From Sthenelais limicola (Eukaryota > Annelida > Polychaeta > Phyllodocida > Sigalionidae), in contig OW804098.1 of assembly GCA_942159475.1 (NCBI GenBank), positions 119,189,374 through 119,253,373 on the forward strand: 64,000 nt of DNA, written 5' to 3'. The translations under genes and the position numbers were made by a program. Below, in pieces: positions 44,051-53,992 of the stretch (positions are counted from its first letter, which is position 1; every line of letters starts with the position of its first letter). The notes beneath the pieces were generated by a model that saw nothing but the letters and a program-made list of their open reading frames with translations, was not told the DNA's origin and did not search any database.

Positions 44051-46200
44051 CTCTTCAATTCCCTTTCTAAAACCTCTTCTCCCCTCCTTTCCTCCTCCTC
44101 GTCAATTCCCTTTCTAAAACCTCTTCCCTCCTCCTTTCCTCCCTCCTCCTCTTCAATTCCCTTTCTAAAGCCTCTTCTCCCCTCCTTTCCTCCCTCCTCC
44201 TCAATACCCTTCCTAAAGCCTGTTTTCCCCTCCTCCCTCCCCTCTCGAATTCCTTTTCTAAAACCTCTAACTTCCTCACCTCCTCCCTTCCCTACTATAA
44301 CTCCCTTTCTAAAACCTCTTCCCTCCTCCTTTCCTTCCTCCTCCTCTTAAATTCCCTTTCTGAAACCTCTTCCCTCCTCCCCTCCTCCCACAGTCTCTTC
44401 AATTCCTTTTGTAAAACCTCTTCGCTCCTCCCCTCCTCCCTCTAGCTCTTCAGTTACCTTTTTAAAACCTCTCCCTCCTTTTTCCTCTTCTATCTCCTCC
44501 CTCCCCCCTCTATAACCTTTCCCTTCTCTCTCCTCTCTCTTCCCCACTTCAATTCCCCTTCTAAAGCCTCTACCCTTCTCCCCCCGACCTCTCCATCCTC
44601 CACCTCCTCCCCTCTTCCCTCCTTCCCTCCTCCCCTCTTCCCCCCTACCCCCCTTCTCCATACCCACCTCCCCTCCTCCCTCCTCCATTTCAATTCCATT
44701 CTAAAACCTCTTCCCTCCTCCCCTCCTTCCTCCTCTTCAATTCCCTTTCTAAAGCCTCGTCCCTCCTCCCCTTCACCCTCCTCCTCCTCTTTAATTTCTT
44801 TTCTAAAGCCTTCTGCCTCCTCCTCCACCCTCCTCTATAAACTTTCCCTCTCCCTCCCCTCCCTTCTCCACTTCAATTCCCCTTCCAAAGCCTCTTCCCT
44901 TCTCCTCCTTCATACCCACCTCCCCATCCTTCACCTCCTCCCCGCCTCCCCATCCTCTCATCCTCCCCGCCTCCCCACCTCCCCGCCTCCCCGCCTCCCC
45001 GCCTCCCCTCCCTCCTCCACTTCAATTCCCTTTTTAAAACCTCTTCCCTCCTTGCTCCTCCTCCCTCTCTATAATTTGTCCCTCCTCCCCCCCCCCCTCG
45101 CTTCTCCACTTCTATTCCCCCTCTAAAGCCTCTTCCCTCCTCCTCCTCCATACCCACCTCCCCATCCTCCACCGCCTCCTGTCTCACATCTACCCCTCCT
45201 CCCCGCCTCCCCTCCCCTCCTCCTCCCCTCCTCCTCCCCTCCTCCTCCCCTCCTCCTCCTCTCCTCCCCTCCTCATCCCCTCCCTTCTCTATTTCTATTC
45301 CCTTTCCAAAGCCTCTTCCTTCCTCGCCTCCTCCACTTCAATTCCCATTCTAAAGCCCCTTCCCTCCTCCCTCCCCTCCCTTCTCCACTTCTATTGCCCT
45401 TCTAAAGCCTCTTCCCTCCTACACCTCCATACCCACCTCCCCATCCTCCACCTCCTCCTGTCTCACATCCTCCCCCTCCTCCCCGCCTCCCCTGCCCTCC
45501 TCCTCCCCTCCTCCTCCCCTCCTCCTCCCCCGCTCCTCCCCTCCTCCCCCCTCCTCCTCCCCTCCTCCTCCCCTCCTCCTCCCCTCCTCCCCTCCTCCCC
45601 TCCTCCCCTCCTCCCCTCCTCCCCTCCTCCCCTCCTCCCCTCCTCCCCTCCTCCCCTCCTCATCCCCTCCCTTCTCTACTTCTATTCCCTTTCCAAAGCC
45701 TCTTCCTTCCTCGCCTCCTCCACTTCAATTCCCCTTCTAAAGCCCCTTCCCTACTCCTCCATACCCACCTCCCCATCCTCCACCTCCTCCTGTCTCACAT
45801 CTACCCCTCCTCCCCGCCTCCCCTGCCCTCCTCCTCCCCTCTTCCTCGCCTCCTCCCCTCCTCCTCCCCTCCTCCCCTCCTCCTCTCCTCCCCTCCTCCT
45901 CCCCTCCTCCTCCCCTCCTGCTCCCCTCCTGCTCCCCTCCTCCTCCCCTCCTCCTCCCCTCCTCCTCCCCTCCCTCCTCCGCTTCAATTCTATTCTAAAA
46001 CCTCTTTCCTCCTCCCCTCCCTTCTCCACTTCAATTCCCCTTCTAAAGCCCCTTCCCTACTCCTCCATACCCATCTCCCCATCCTCCACCTCCTCCTGTC
46101 TCACATCCTCCCCTCCTCCCCTCCTTCCATCCTCCTCTTCCCTCCTACTCCTCCATACCCACCTCCCCATCCTCCACCTCCTCCTGTCTCACATCCACCC
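44051..46200. repeat. CCTCCT-rich higher-order satellite
   Basis: A ~50-60-bp module (TTCAATTCCCTTTCTAAAGC, CTCTTCCCTCCTCC) repeats through 44050-44900. From ~44900 it joins a longer unit containing CATACCCACCTCCCCATCCT, CCACCTCCTCCTGTCTCACA, seen near 45150, 45430, 45760, 46060 and 46155, separated by runs of CCTCCTCCC. The minus frames rich in Glu/Gly/Arg (44067-46029) are satellite readings. Confidence 0.88.
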
Positions 46201-46440
46201 AGGAGGAGCCTCCAGTCACTTCCTCCACCCAGCCCTGCCAGTCACAGTCCTGGGGAACAACAGGAGTCACCACTTTTACCCACCATCCCACCACCACCGC
46301 CACCACCACCACCACCACTACCACCGCTATCCACCCACCAGTCAAACTCTCTCCCTCTACAAACCTCCCTTTTACTCTATCCACCTCTCCACTCCACCTA
46401 TCCCGTATACAGCATGCAACTCTCTCACTACTCCAGTGTG
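46201..46440. other. Edge of satellite and (CCA)n run
   Basis: Complex sequence with CCACCACCACCGCCACCACC at about 46287-46330, then C/T-rich DNA up to the TATA-like motif. Confidence 0.55.
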
Positions 46441-46444
46441 TGAA

Positions 46445-46457
46445 TATATATATATAA
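46445..46457 (+). promoter_or_regulatory. TATA-like motif of candidate gene
   Basis: TATATATATATAAG, about 21 bp upstream of an ATG and about 200 bp upstream of the signal-peptide ATG at 46657. A dinucleotide run could arise by chance, so this is a suggestion only. Confidence 0.3.
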
Positions 46458-46477
46458 GCTTACAACCTGCATAAACC

Positions 46478-46513
46478 ATGGAGGAATCGCTGGAGGAGGA
46501 GCAAGAGGAGTAG
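46478..46513 (+). CDS. Possible short uORF
   Basis: AACCATGG is a strong start context; it encodes MEESLEEEQEE and stops at TAG 46511-46513. If transcription begins at the TATA-like motif it would precede the main start by ~145 bp and could lower its use. There is no evidence of translation beyond context. Confidence 0.25.
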   Translation: MEESLEEEQEE

Positions 46514-46656
46514 GAGGAGGTCTTTCTCACATACATACCTCCTCGAGGTGTAACAGTTGCTAATAGCAACCCCTGGAGTTGACCCCTGGGAGGAGGGAAA
46601 AGTGGAGTAACTCAGAGTAACTCAGGAAAGAGGAGGAGTTTGGAACAGTGGACATC

Positions 46657-46815
46657 ATGAGGAGACAGTCCCACAATGGACACGCTGGATGCAAGGATAA
46701 TAAGCCTTTGTTGATGTTGTTGTCGGTGGTATTGTCAATGGTTTTTGCGAATGATAACATTGGGTCGTTAGTAGCTACTTGTGCCGGGTGTAATGTTGCA
46801 CAATGGTGTGCTAGG
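46657..46815 (+). CDS. Candidate first coding exon of a secreted or membrane protein
   Basis: The ATG at 46657 (A at -3) opens a 53-codon frame. Residues 1-16 are polar and basic (MRRQSHNGHAGCKDNK), 17-31 are hydrophobic (PLLMLLSVVLSMVFA), then NDNIGSLVATCAGCNVAQWC and AR follow. This is the layout of a signal peptide with likely cleavage after VFA, followed by a Cys-containing mature start (C.GC....WC). The exon ends AGG at a consensus donor GTAAGT (46816-46821), phase 0. A TATA-like motif and uORF precede it. The intron would hold the family H element at 46931. No downstream exon was recognised, so the family is unknown. It could be a chance frame, but start, signal and donor agree. Confidence 0.45.
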
Positions 46816-46930
46816 GTAAGTGTGTACTCGATTATGCAATTACTCGACCCCCTGGGAGTGTTCCTATGGTAGTGGTATAGGCAGGTCCCGTACGGGAATC
46901 AGGCATTTGTGTCAGGCACTGCTAGATAGT

Positions 46931-47295
46931 TTTAAAGTTGCGCTCTCGGTTAACACCAATGAAAAAGTAAATATTGGCTTGTTTCATACACATTTGAATG
47001 TCGTTTTACCTAGCTTTTGACGGTTTTTGTCCAGTTCTTTGTGTTACAAAGCTTCATAATAATGGTAAATATAAGATATATTTTGACCGCCCAGAGAAAT
47101 CGTTTCCTGCGGTTGCTTCACTTATTGTCGCTCACTGACGGCCGTTTTCCCTTCGTTGATTCGACTTCACACTCTATAGTACGAATTAAAACACCTAACA
47201 GCAGCAGAATATAGATAAATGCAGTCCTATAATTCATACTATGAGTGAATTTGGTGATATTGGATATGCCTCAATAGCTGAGAATATCGTTTTAA
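46931..47295 (+). mobile_element. Family H element, full length
   Basis: TTTAAAGTTGCGCTCTCGGT at the left, TAGCTGAGAATATCGTTTTA at the right, as imperfect inverted ends. The body has GTTTTTGTCCAGTTCTTTGT, GTCGCTCACTGACGGCCGTT, AACAGCAGCAGAATAT and GCAGTCCTATAA. About 365 bp. Confidence 0.75.
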
Positions 47296-47641
47296 ATTGG
47301 ATCTACCCTTGCGTCTAGATCGTTTGTTTTCAGATTTTGAATAAAATGATGCCCAACAATGATGAAAGAAATCGAGCATATACATGTATGCAGTGTACTG
47401 AATAGATATAATGATTTTATTCAGTAAGTGTTTATATGAATATGATTGTATTTTCTGCAAACAGATCTCCCAGTTAGCTCTCAACAAAGTAATCAATAAA
47501 GTAACAACAGTGCTCCAGTTCTAAACCAAACAATTTAGCCGACTCCCTTGCAACAATTTCGTTGATCTGCAATATCACGTTCTTTTCTCTGTTCTACTCT
47601 GTCGGATCTGAGTAGATAATACACACATAACATACACAGAA
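47296..47641. other. Spacer, nothing recognised
   Basis: An 85-residue minus frame shows no feature. No exon continuing the candidate gene was recognised. Confidence 0.35.
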
Positions 47642-48010
47642 CTATTACTAAGGCAGTTTCTAGACAAATGATTTCATTATTGGAATGTTCTAATTTTTGG
47701 TGGGTTCATCACTTGTAGGTATATCAATCGATGTATTAAATTTCATGACAATCTATGTAATATATCCTTTCATTTTAAAGGTCCTCATATGGACTACATT
47801 TAGTTACTTTACTGTTTATTGACCCCTAGAAATATTGGAAACTTTTTTTTTCAAAAACGAAAATATCAAACTTAAAATCAAGAAATACTTATTGGACTAT
47901 TAGACTGTTTACTATCATTGGAATCGGCTTGATCTCATCCTTTCAGATATAATGGTAATTCAAAATCTATATTTTGCGACTTATGACTCATTTTCCTGAA
48001 ACACATCACA
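47642..48010 (+). mobile_element. Family A MITE, left TIR lost
   Basis: ATTATTGGAATGTTCTAATT through TTGGAATCGGCTTGATCTCA to GCGACTTATGACTCATTTTC, CTGAAACACATCACA. Confidence 0.87.
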
Positions 48011-48210
48011 AACACTCTCACTGACAATTATTATCGTTGATTTACAACATTGATTCACTATGTTACCTATTCATTAAACTATCTTATCAGTGTGTTCCGA
48101 ATTGTATTATTTTTCTTCCGAATTATTGAAAAGATGACATCAACGCCTGAGGTAGGAAACTGATGGGTGGAACATTCCCTTAAAGGACCCCTGCCCTCCT
48201 TAGTACTACC

Positions 48211-48450
48211 TTTATGCACTTGTCAATTGTTACCCCCATCCCCCAGCCATGGGAGTATGGGGGAATGGACTATTGTTTTAGCTGTTAATATAATGCGAAA
48301 TATATGCCCCATGGCGTGGGGGATTTGACAAAAAATGTCTTGCCTTGGGGGGAGGGGGGAAGAGATTTCATCATATTTCTCCAATTGCCCAGCACATTCC
48401 CCCATACCCCCGAGGCTGTGCGTTGGGTTGCAATTGACAAGTCCATAAGT
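48211..48450. mobile_element. ~240-bp MITE with ~60-bp TIRs
   Basis: TTTATGCACTTGTCAATTGT, TACCCCC...GTATGGGGGAATG at the left; CATTCCCCCATACCCCC, TTGCAATTGACAAGTCCATA, AG at the right. GTATGGGGGAATG pairs exactly with CATTCCCCCATAC. No target duplication was resolved. Confidence 0.8.
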
Positions 48451-48470
48451 AAAATACCTTTATAGAATAG

Positions 48471-49451
48471 GTGATGTATAACTATTCATCCGCCCCTATA
48501 TATAGAAGCATGCTCAATGACATAACAAAGGGTATTTGCATTTGTGCCGATGTGGTTTTAAAGAGAACTTCATCAGGAGAGAAACGCTTTTCTGATGTAA
48601 TTCACCCTGCCACCTGCTTTTCAGCCTCGGACAAAATACCATTCAAGTTGATCATTGATAGACTGGACCTAGATATTATTTTGCGTTTCATCATAATTTT
48701 ACCATTACACACACAATGGATAATTTTAACCCCGGTGTACACTGCGCCGATTCTCTCTTATGAGCTGAGATTGGAATTCATACCCACTGAAGCAAGGAAA
48801 CACGAATTCCGACGACCATTTTCCTTATACAACAGGCCCCAGTCTTTCCTTAGCTCATACAACAGGCCCCAGTCTTTCCTTAGCTCATACAACAGGCCCC
48901 AGTCTTTCCTTAGCTCATACAACAGGCCCCAGTCTTTCCTTAGCTCATACAACAGGCCCCAGTCTTTCCTTAGCTCATACAACAGGCCCCAGTCTTTCCT
49001 TAGCTCATACAACAGTCCCCAGTCTTTCCTTAGCTCATACAACAGGCCCCAGTCTTTCCTTAGCTCATACAACAGGCCCCAGTCTTTCCTTAGCTCATAC
49101 AACAGGCCCCAGTCTTTCCTTAGCTCATACAACAGGCCCCAGTCTTTCCTTAGCTCATACAACAGGCCCCAGTCTTTCCTTAGCTCATACAACAGGCCCC
49201 AGTCTTTCCTTAGCTCATACAACAGGCCCCAGTCTTTCCTTAGCTCATACAACAGGCCCCAGTCTTTCCTTAGCTCATACAACAGGCCTCTGTCTGTATT
49301 ATTTCATACAGTAATTTCAATCGATACAGTATACCTTGACATTATATTTCTTCCCTCTCACTCTCCCATAACCCTTTTGATCCTCTCACTTTCCTATAAC
49401 CCTTCTTTACACTCCTTGTCTGTTAACCCTTCCCCCCCCTTCTTATTCTAA
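48471..49451 (+). other. Frame of 326 codons across a 30-bp minisatellite
   Basis: About 120 N-terminal residues of mixed composition (MMYNYSSAPIYRSMLNDITK from a GTG; internal ATGs exist), then a 10-residue repeat SSYNRPQSFL ~15 times, then a Ser/Leu/Pro-rich tail over polypyrimidine DNA. A 30-bp unit without stops keeps frames open on both strands (minus 48758-49282 reads YELRKDWGLL). No signal peptide or domain is recognised and the start is poor. Most likely not a gene; listed because the frame is long and the repeat is unusually pure. Confidence 0.2.
48831..49290. repeat. 30-bp minisatellite, 16 copies
   Basis: Unit AACAGGCCCCAGTCTTTCCT, TAGCTCATAC. All copies are identical by eye apart from one G-to-T (AACAGTCCCC at 49011-49020) and the last, AACAGGCCTC. 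Such purity points to very recent expansion or ongoing homogenisation. Confidence 0.95.
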
Positions 49452-50039
49452 CCTTTCTCTTACTCCAACAATTATTTGTGTTAGCAATTAGGCACGAATA
49501 CATTTTTAGATTTGGAGATTCAACGTCAGGAATTCAATGAATTAAATGAAAATTCAATGAAACTGTGGTACTTAACATTAGAAGCAATTTAGTGATTTCA
49601 AATATACCTCTTGCTCTCATTTCAACCCTTTCCTCCCCACTCGTGTTATCCGTTAACCCTACCCTATTCATCATCTTTCTCTCCCTTCACGAATCTGTAC
49701 TTTTAGTGAACATCGGTGAAGAAATAAAGATTTTTTTACCTTTTGTATTTTTCTCCACAAATGTCCACCCTGTTATGTTTGCTACACAGACAGGTCCAGA
49801 CGGCCCCATTCCTCGATTCCACATCCAGTGATAAGCTTAAGCACAAGGCTAAGACTAAGGCTAAAAGTGTTAATGACCCCTAAAACGTAGGGGTCCAAAA
49901 CTGCCTTCTGGACCTGACAGTACAGGACTTCATAAATGTCCACATCTGTATAAAGGTGACCCGCCGATATCCCTAGCTGTACATATTTTCGCTCACTATA
50001 TATTTGCCCTATACTATTTTAGATTTGAAATTATATAAT
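49452..50039. other. Spacer, no gene recognised
   Basis: An 88-codon frame at 49565-49831 has a hydrophobic start but no family features. 49834-49868 has AAGCACAAGGCTAAGACTAA, GGCTAAAAG short repeats. Confidence 0.4.
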
Positions 50040-50095
50040 GAAATAATTATAATAGCAGCAAAATATTGATATCTTCAGTCATACAGGTTAATCAA
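50040..50095 (+). repeat. Family H fragment
   Basis: ATAATAGCAGCAAAATATTG, ATATCTTCAGTCATACAGG is the right part of family H. Confidence 0.6.
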
Positions 50096-50221
50096 GCAGT
50101 ACATCTGGTCTGGTTTTCTTTTGACATACTTTATACAGCCATAGAACGAGAATAAAGGTAAAATCGTGCAATGGTAGCTCTAGACGTTTGTAAATTCATT
50201 CTAATAAATTTTGTTAAGAAA

Positions 50222-50420
50222 ACGATTCATGTATTCATACGATTTGAAGCAGGAGATACCCCAAAAAGGAGAGAACATTCCTTAAACAATAGGGGAGTTG
50301 CATAATGTGCCTAGGATGGTCACAGAGAATTGCGGGAATTTCTATTTTCTTTTGAATCAAACACACTAATAAAACATCAATTTTGCAACATTGTGACTCA
50401 TTTTCCTGTGATACATCACA
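50222..50420 (-). repeat. Family A MITE, truncated and interrupted
   Basis: ATGTATTCATACGATTTGAA and CCCCAAAAAGGAGAGAACAT, then the family D insert, then ATCAATTTTGCAACATTGTG, ACTCATTTTCCTGTGATACA, TCACA. Confidence 0.75.
50287..50346 (+). repeat. Family D module, copy 1
   Basis: CAATAGGGGAGTTGCATAAT, GTGCCTAGGATGGTCACAGA, GAATTGCGGGAATTTCTATT. Near-identical to the inverse of 61915-61974. Its first 17 bases resemble the family C TIR (AATAGGGGATTTGCAT), so it may be a tiny relative that moves with the same machinery. Confidence 0.75.
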
Positions 50421-50454
50421 CTTTTCTCCCAATTTGACTTATTGCACTGTATTG

Positions 50455-50500
50455 TGGAAGAACAATTGTACATTTTCCCACGGATTTTACCCATACATGT
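50455..50500 (-). repeat. Family B end fragment
   Basis: ACAATTGTACATTTTCCCAC, GGATTTTACCCATA resembles the family B terminus. Confidence 0.55.
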
Positions 50501-50836
50501 ATTAGCTTCCCCAACTGTGTACCACATAAAGGAAGAATGATGGAATCATTTTCCAGATCATCAAATATGGATAATAGCATCTCTATTCGATATTTCCCCT
50601 TTCAAATGAAAATCGCTCAACCCGAAAACGTCTAATAGTGAGACAAATTACCTGTACGGTCTTCTATTTACAAGACTTCTGGTGAGGTAATGAATGGCTA
50701 TTGGATTGTCGGGTGAAAGAACACTTACAATAACCTCTCTGTTGTGGGATCAATGGCGACTGTCTCATTTTGTAACCATGGCATGGACACTATTATAGCT
50801 AGGTTCAATATTATTGACTGCTTCTATCTATGAATT
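50501..50836. other. Spacer, nothing recognised
   Basis: No supported feature. Confidence 0.35.
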
Positions 50837-51068
50837 TATGGGTCAGGCCATCAGAAAATGTACAATCGGCAGCTCTATACATTTAGTAAATTCTGCTAAA
50901 AATGATAAATACTAGCTATATCTGAGTATATTCAGTATTGAGTTGATTCAAAGGATGCGTTTGGTTTTGTTGAATTGTGTTTTGAGTCTCAATTTTTAAA
51001 TTAAATTAGGGTTATTTAGGAGGGTTTCTAAATGGGAATTGTGCATTTTATGGAAATTTCACCCAAAT
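50837..51068 (+). mobile_element. Family B MITE, full length
   Basis: TATGGGTCAGGCCATCAGAA to GAATTGTGCATTTTATGGAA, ATTTCACCCAAA. Confidence 0.85.
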
Positions 51069-51560
51069 GTATGGGCCAGGGCATGAAACAATGTACCATT
51101 TGTGATGTGTTATAGAATAATGTCACAAGTCGCAAAATTGATATTTTTCTAAGTGTTTTCCTCACAAAGTCTCTTTGTGGTAATGTTTTCATCTTTGGGG
51201 TGTCCTGAACATATTTACCGAATTTCAAGACACTGTATTGAATATATCCATGCATTTCTAAGGTCATCCTATGGAGTATATTCAGCTACTTTACTAGTAC
51301 ATATGGGCCCAGCAATATTGCAAAGTGTTTTTTTTCCAAGATAAAAAAGTCCAACTTAAAATACTTATTAGAAGCCCAACTGTTGTTTACAATCATTAGA
51401 ATCGGCTTAATCTCATCTTTTCAGATATGATAATATCTCAAATTTTAATTTTTGCAACTTGTAACTCATTTTCCTCAAAAGCCCAAATTAAAGACCAGAA
51501 TGAAGTTAAACAATTAACACATTTCAACATTAAGTTTATATTTATCAAGTTTATAATTAT
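51069..51560 (-). mobile_element. Family B MITE split by family A
   Basis: TGTATGGGCCAGGGCATGAA, ACAATGTACCATT begins a second B copy directly after the first. After the family A insertion the sequence resumes GCCCAAATTAAAGACCAGAA, TGAAGTTAAACA, matching the next part of a minus-strand B. The far end is lost. Confidence 0.65.
51101..51478 (+). mobile_element. Family A MITE, nested in family B
   Basis: TGTGATGTGTTATAGAATAA, TGTCACAAGTCGC to TTTTGCAACTTGTAACTCAT, TTTCCTCAAAA. About 378 bp. Confidence 0.88.
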
Positions 51561-51639
51561 TGATTTTATGATATACACATTCTACACAATTTGATAAACG
51601 CAGTTCTAAGTTCACAAAATTGATTTGTGTGAGTGAAAT

Positions 51640-51845
51640 TATTGGTTGCTTTACGCCCTTATCAACACATTTAATATGGTTATATCAAGGGCGGGAGAGC
51701 TGAGAGTGAGTGAGTGAGATTGGTTGCTTTACGCCCTTATCAACAAATTATTATGGTTATATCAAGGGTGGAGAAGAAGGGAGAGAGAGACAAAAAAGAG
51801 GCAGAAAGGCACTTTAAGGCCATACCCAGGACCACAAATTAATTT
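51640..51845 (+). repeat. Family F (SINE-like) repeat, duplicated head
   Basis: ATTGGTTGCTTTACGCCCTT, ATCAACACATTTAATATGGT, TATATCAAGGGCGGGAG then GAGTGAGTGAGTGAGATTGG and a second TGCTTTACGCCCTTATCAAC block. The end AAGGCACTTTAAGGCCATAC, CCAGG matches the inverse of 28650-28700. Confidence 0.75.
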
Positions 51846-52117
51846 GATTTGATTAGAAAAAAAATAATTTGACGTGGGTCCCTTATATTGCCGGAACTAA
51901 GCTGTTTCCTTGTTTCCGTAAATCCAAGAGCCGTCAGACTTACTCTAAACATTGACTAACAGATACATTATATATTAATGTACACGGATGTGTAGGACGG
52001 GAGTCTGCATAGAATATAATACAATGGTTATTATTGTAATGTCCATAACTGCAGCTTCTATTGAATGTATCACATTATTGCCACAATGGATAGCAGGAGC
52101 CTACTCAAGGTTGTCCT
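51846..52117. other. Spacer, nothing recognised
   Basis: No supported feature. Confidence 0.35.
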
Positions 52118-52119
52118 AA

Positions 52120-52323
52120 GACCCTGTCCACGCACAGCCGATTTGCCTCCCGATCGTCCTACGATTTGGATCTCCCGATGAATCCTATGATTTTATTTCC
52201 AATCCTAGTTTAAGTTATTTCAAAAACATAAACCAAGATTTGAAATGAAATCATAGGATTCATCAGGAGACCCAAATCGGAGGGCAATCGTGGGGAAAAT
52301 CGGCTGTGTCTGGACAGGGTTTG
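52120..52323. mobile_element. ~204-bp near-palindromic MITE
   Basis: AGACCCTGTCCACGCACAGC, CGATTTGCC, AATCCTATGATTT at the left; AAATCATAGGATTCATCAGG, AAAATCGGCTGTGTCTGGAC, AGGGTTT at the right. The arms cover almost the whole element, leaving a ~55-bp loop. The target duplication is unclear. Confidence 0.82.
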
Positions 52324-52467
52324 AGGCTGGGTTCTACCATAGATCTATAACCCAATTAATTGTAGTTCTATGGTTCCACAGCCCCGTTACTACTCCCCCT
52401 ACTCCTGTTACTTTGACAGTCTATTGCTCTTGTTTCTTTATAGAAGCAGAAGCAAGTAACAGAGAGT

Positions 52468-52592
52468 AAAGGCCCATTCACATTACAACGGCCGATTGGT
52501 GTACGGCCACCGCACGGCAAAAAAGACAATGTTAAAGTATTACAGCCGGCAAGAATCGGCCGGCTGGTCGTGGTAATGGGAATGGACCTTTA
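52468..52592. mobile_element. ~125-bp MITE
   Basis: AGTAAAGGCCCATTCACATT, AC..CGGCCG at the left; CGGCCGGCTGGTCGTGGTAA, TGGGAATGGACCTTTACT at the right. Confidence 0.8.
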
Positions 52593-52595
52593 CTG

Positions 52596-53169
52596 CTATT
52601 GGCACGTTACCAGTTTCCACTGTTACTTATACTGCTACTGTGAAACGTTACTTTTCACTTGGAAATGAACGGCAAATAAGGGCGTAAAGCATAGGGAACT
52701 GGTTGGGTTTTCTTTGGTAAATCAGTTCTATAGTCATCTCTGATTGGAAACATGGCACGCTGACCTGTTATGTCACATTGCGCATGTCCAAAGGGTGTAA
52801 ATCAATCTGTATAGGCCTTCATACATGTGTAAATGAGGCAGGAAAATGGAAGCGGAAACGATAAACTTCACAAAATAGCACCTTTGCTAGTTTTTTGGGG
52901 GGTAAAGCAGATGAAAACGTTGCCCACTATTGATTAATTCCTTCCCATCCATTATTAAAAGGTAGGAAGTACAGACATAATATGATAATGAACTTCGATC
53001 TGATTGTCATAGTGAGTGGTTAGTGACTTCTACAATACTCCACAAACTACTGCAACCCCAGCCTCCCCGTTTTGAAATAATCCTTCGCATAATTATGCCC
53101 TGATACACATGTACTGAGTGAAGGGTGTGTTCTAATTCATTATGGCTAACTAGATCGTACCAAATTACC
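52596..53169. other. Spacer, nothing recognised
   Basis: GGGCGTAAAGCATAGGGAAC, TGGTTGGGTT near 52680 may be a scrap of family F. No gene. Confidence 0.35.
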
Positions 53170-53280
53170 CATGTTATGACTTATAGGACTGAAGTTCATC
53201 AATATTCTGCTGTTGTTATGTGTTTATACAAGAATTTAAGGTGGGGACAGCAGCCGCCGGTAAGCGATAATAATTGAAGT
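53170..53280 (-). repeat. Family H fragment
   Basis: TTATGACTTATAGGACTGAA, GTTCATCAATATTCTGCTGT, TGTTATGTGTTTATACAAGA, GCCGCCGGTAAGCGATAATA: inverse of the family H right half. Confidence 0.75.
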
Positions 53281-53523
53281 CATCAAAAAAATGATTCGAG
53301 CGAGTCTTCCAAACACTTGAGAAAATCATTAAAAGATGAAAATTTAGGTCAATTGACTGTTAGATGGGTTGGAAAAAAATGAAAGAAAAACTAAAAAATA
53401 TTTAGTTTTTTTACCAACGTTCACTGAAAGTACAAGTTTAAGGAAATCTTTGGAACCTGATTTATGTTTGGAATTGAGTAAGTTGAGTTTGAGGAAGGCA
53501 AATTAGATGGTTTATCATGCCCA

Positions 53524-53768
53524 CATGTGGGTCAAGTCTTGAGAAAATGTACAATCGGCCTTCACCGATCCCCTCAAATAAGCCAAATCTAAGACAAAAA
53601 TCCGGTTCAAAACACAGTTCAACATAACCAGACAAATTTATTGAATACAATACAATACAGAATACACTCAGATATTGTCATTATTATCCTTTTTCACTCT
53701 AATTTAACCAAATTTGAGAGATCTGTAAAACTTTAGATTGTGCATTTTCTAGAAAGATGACCCATGTG
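53524..53768 (-). mobile_element. Family B MITE, full length
   Basis: TGTGGGTCAAGTCTTGAGAA, AATGTACAATCGGCC to TGCATTTTCTAGAAAGATGA, CCCATGTG. Same subfamily as 40737 (ACAGAATACACTCAGATAT). Confidence 0.88.
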
Positions 53769-53992
53769 CCAATACAGCCATACAATGACGTAACGTATGA
53801 GAGAGAGGGATAATGAGACGAGTGAATAATGGGCCTGTACCATGTATGGATGCCTTTACAAGTGATATGACAGTTGTATGTAATTGTGCACTATCATGTT
53901 CCCATACTGTAGCATGGGTGGGACCAGGCATGGGTGCATTGTGTACGGATGGATGGATGGGTTGTGCTGGCATCATTGTGTTGGGACCATTT

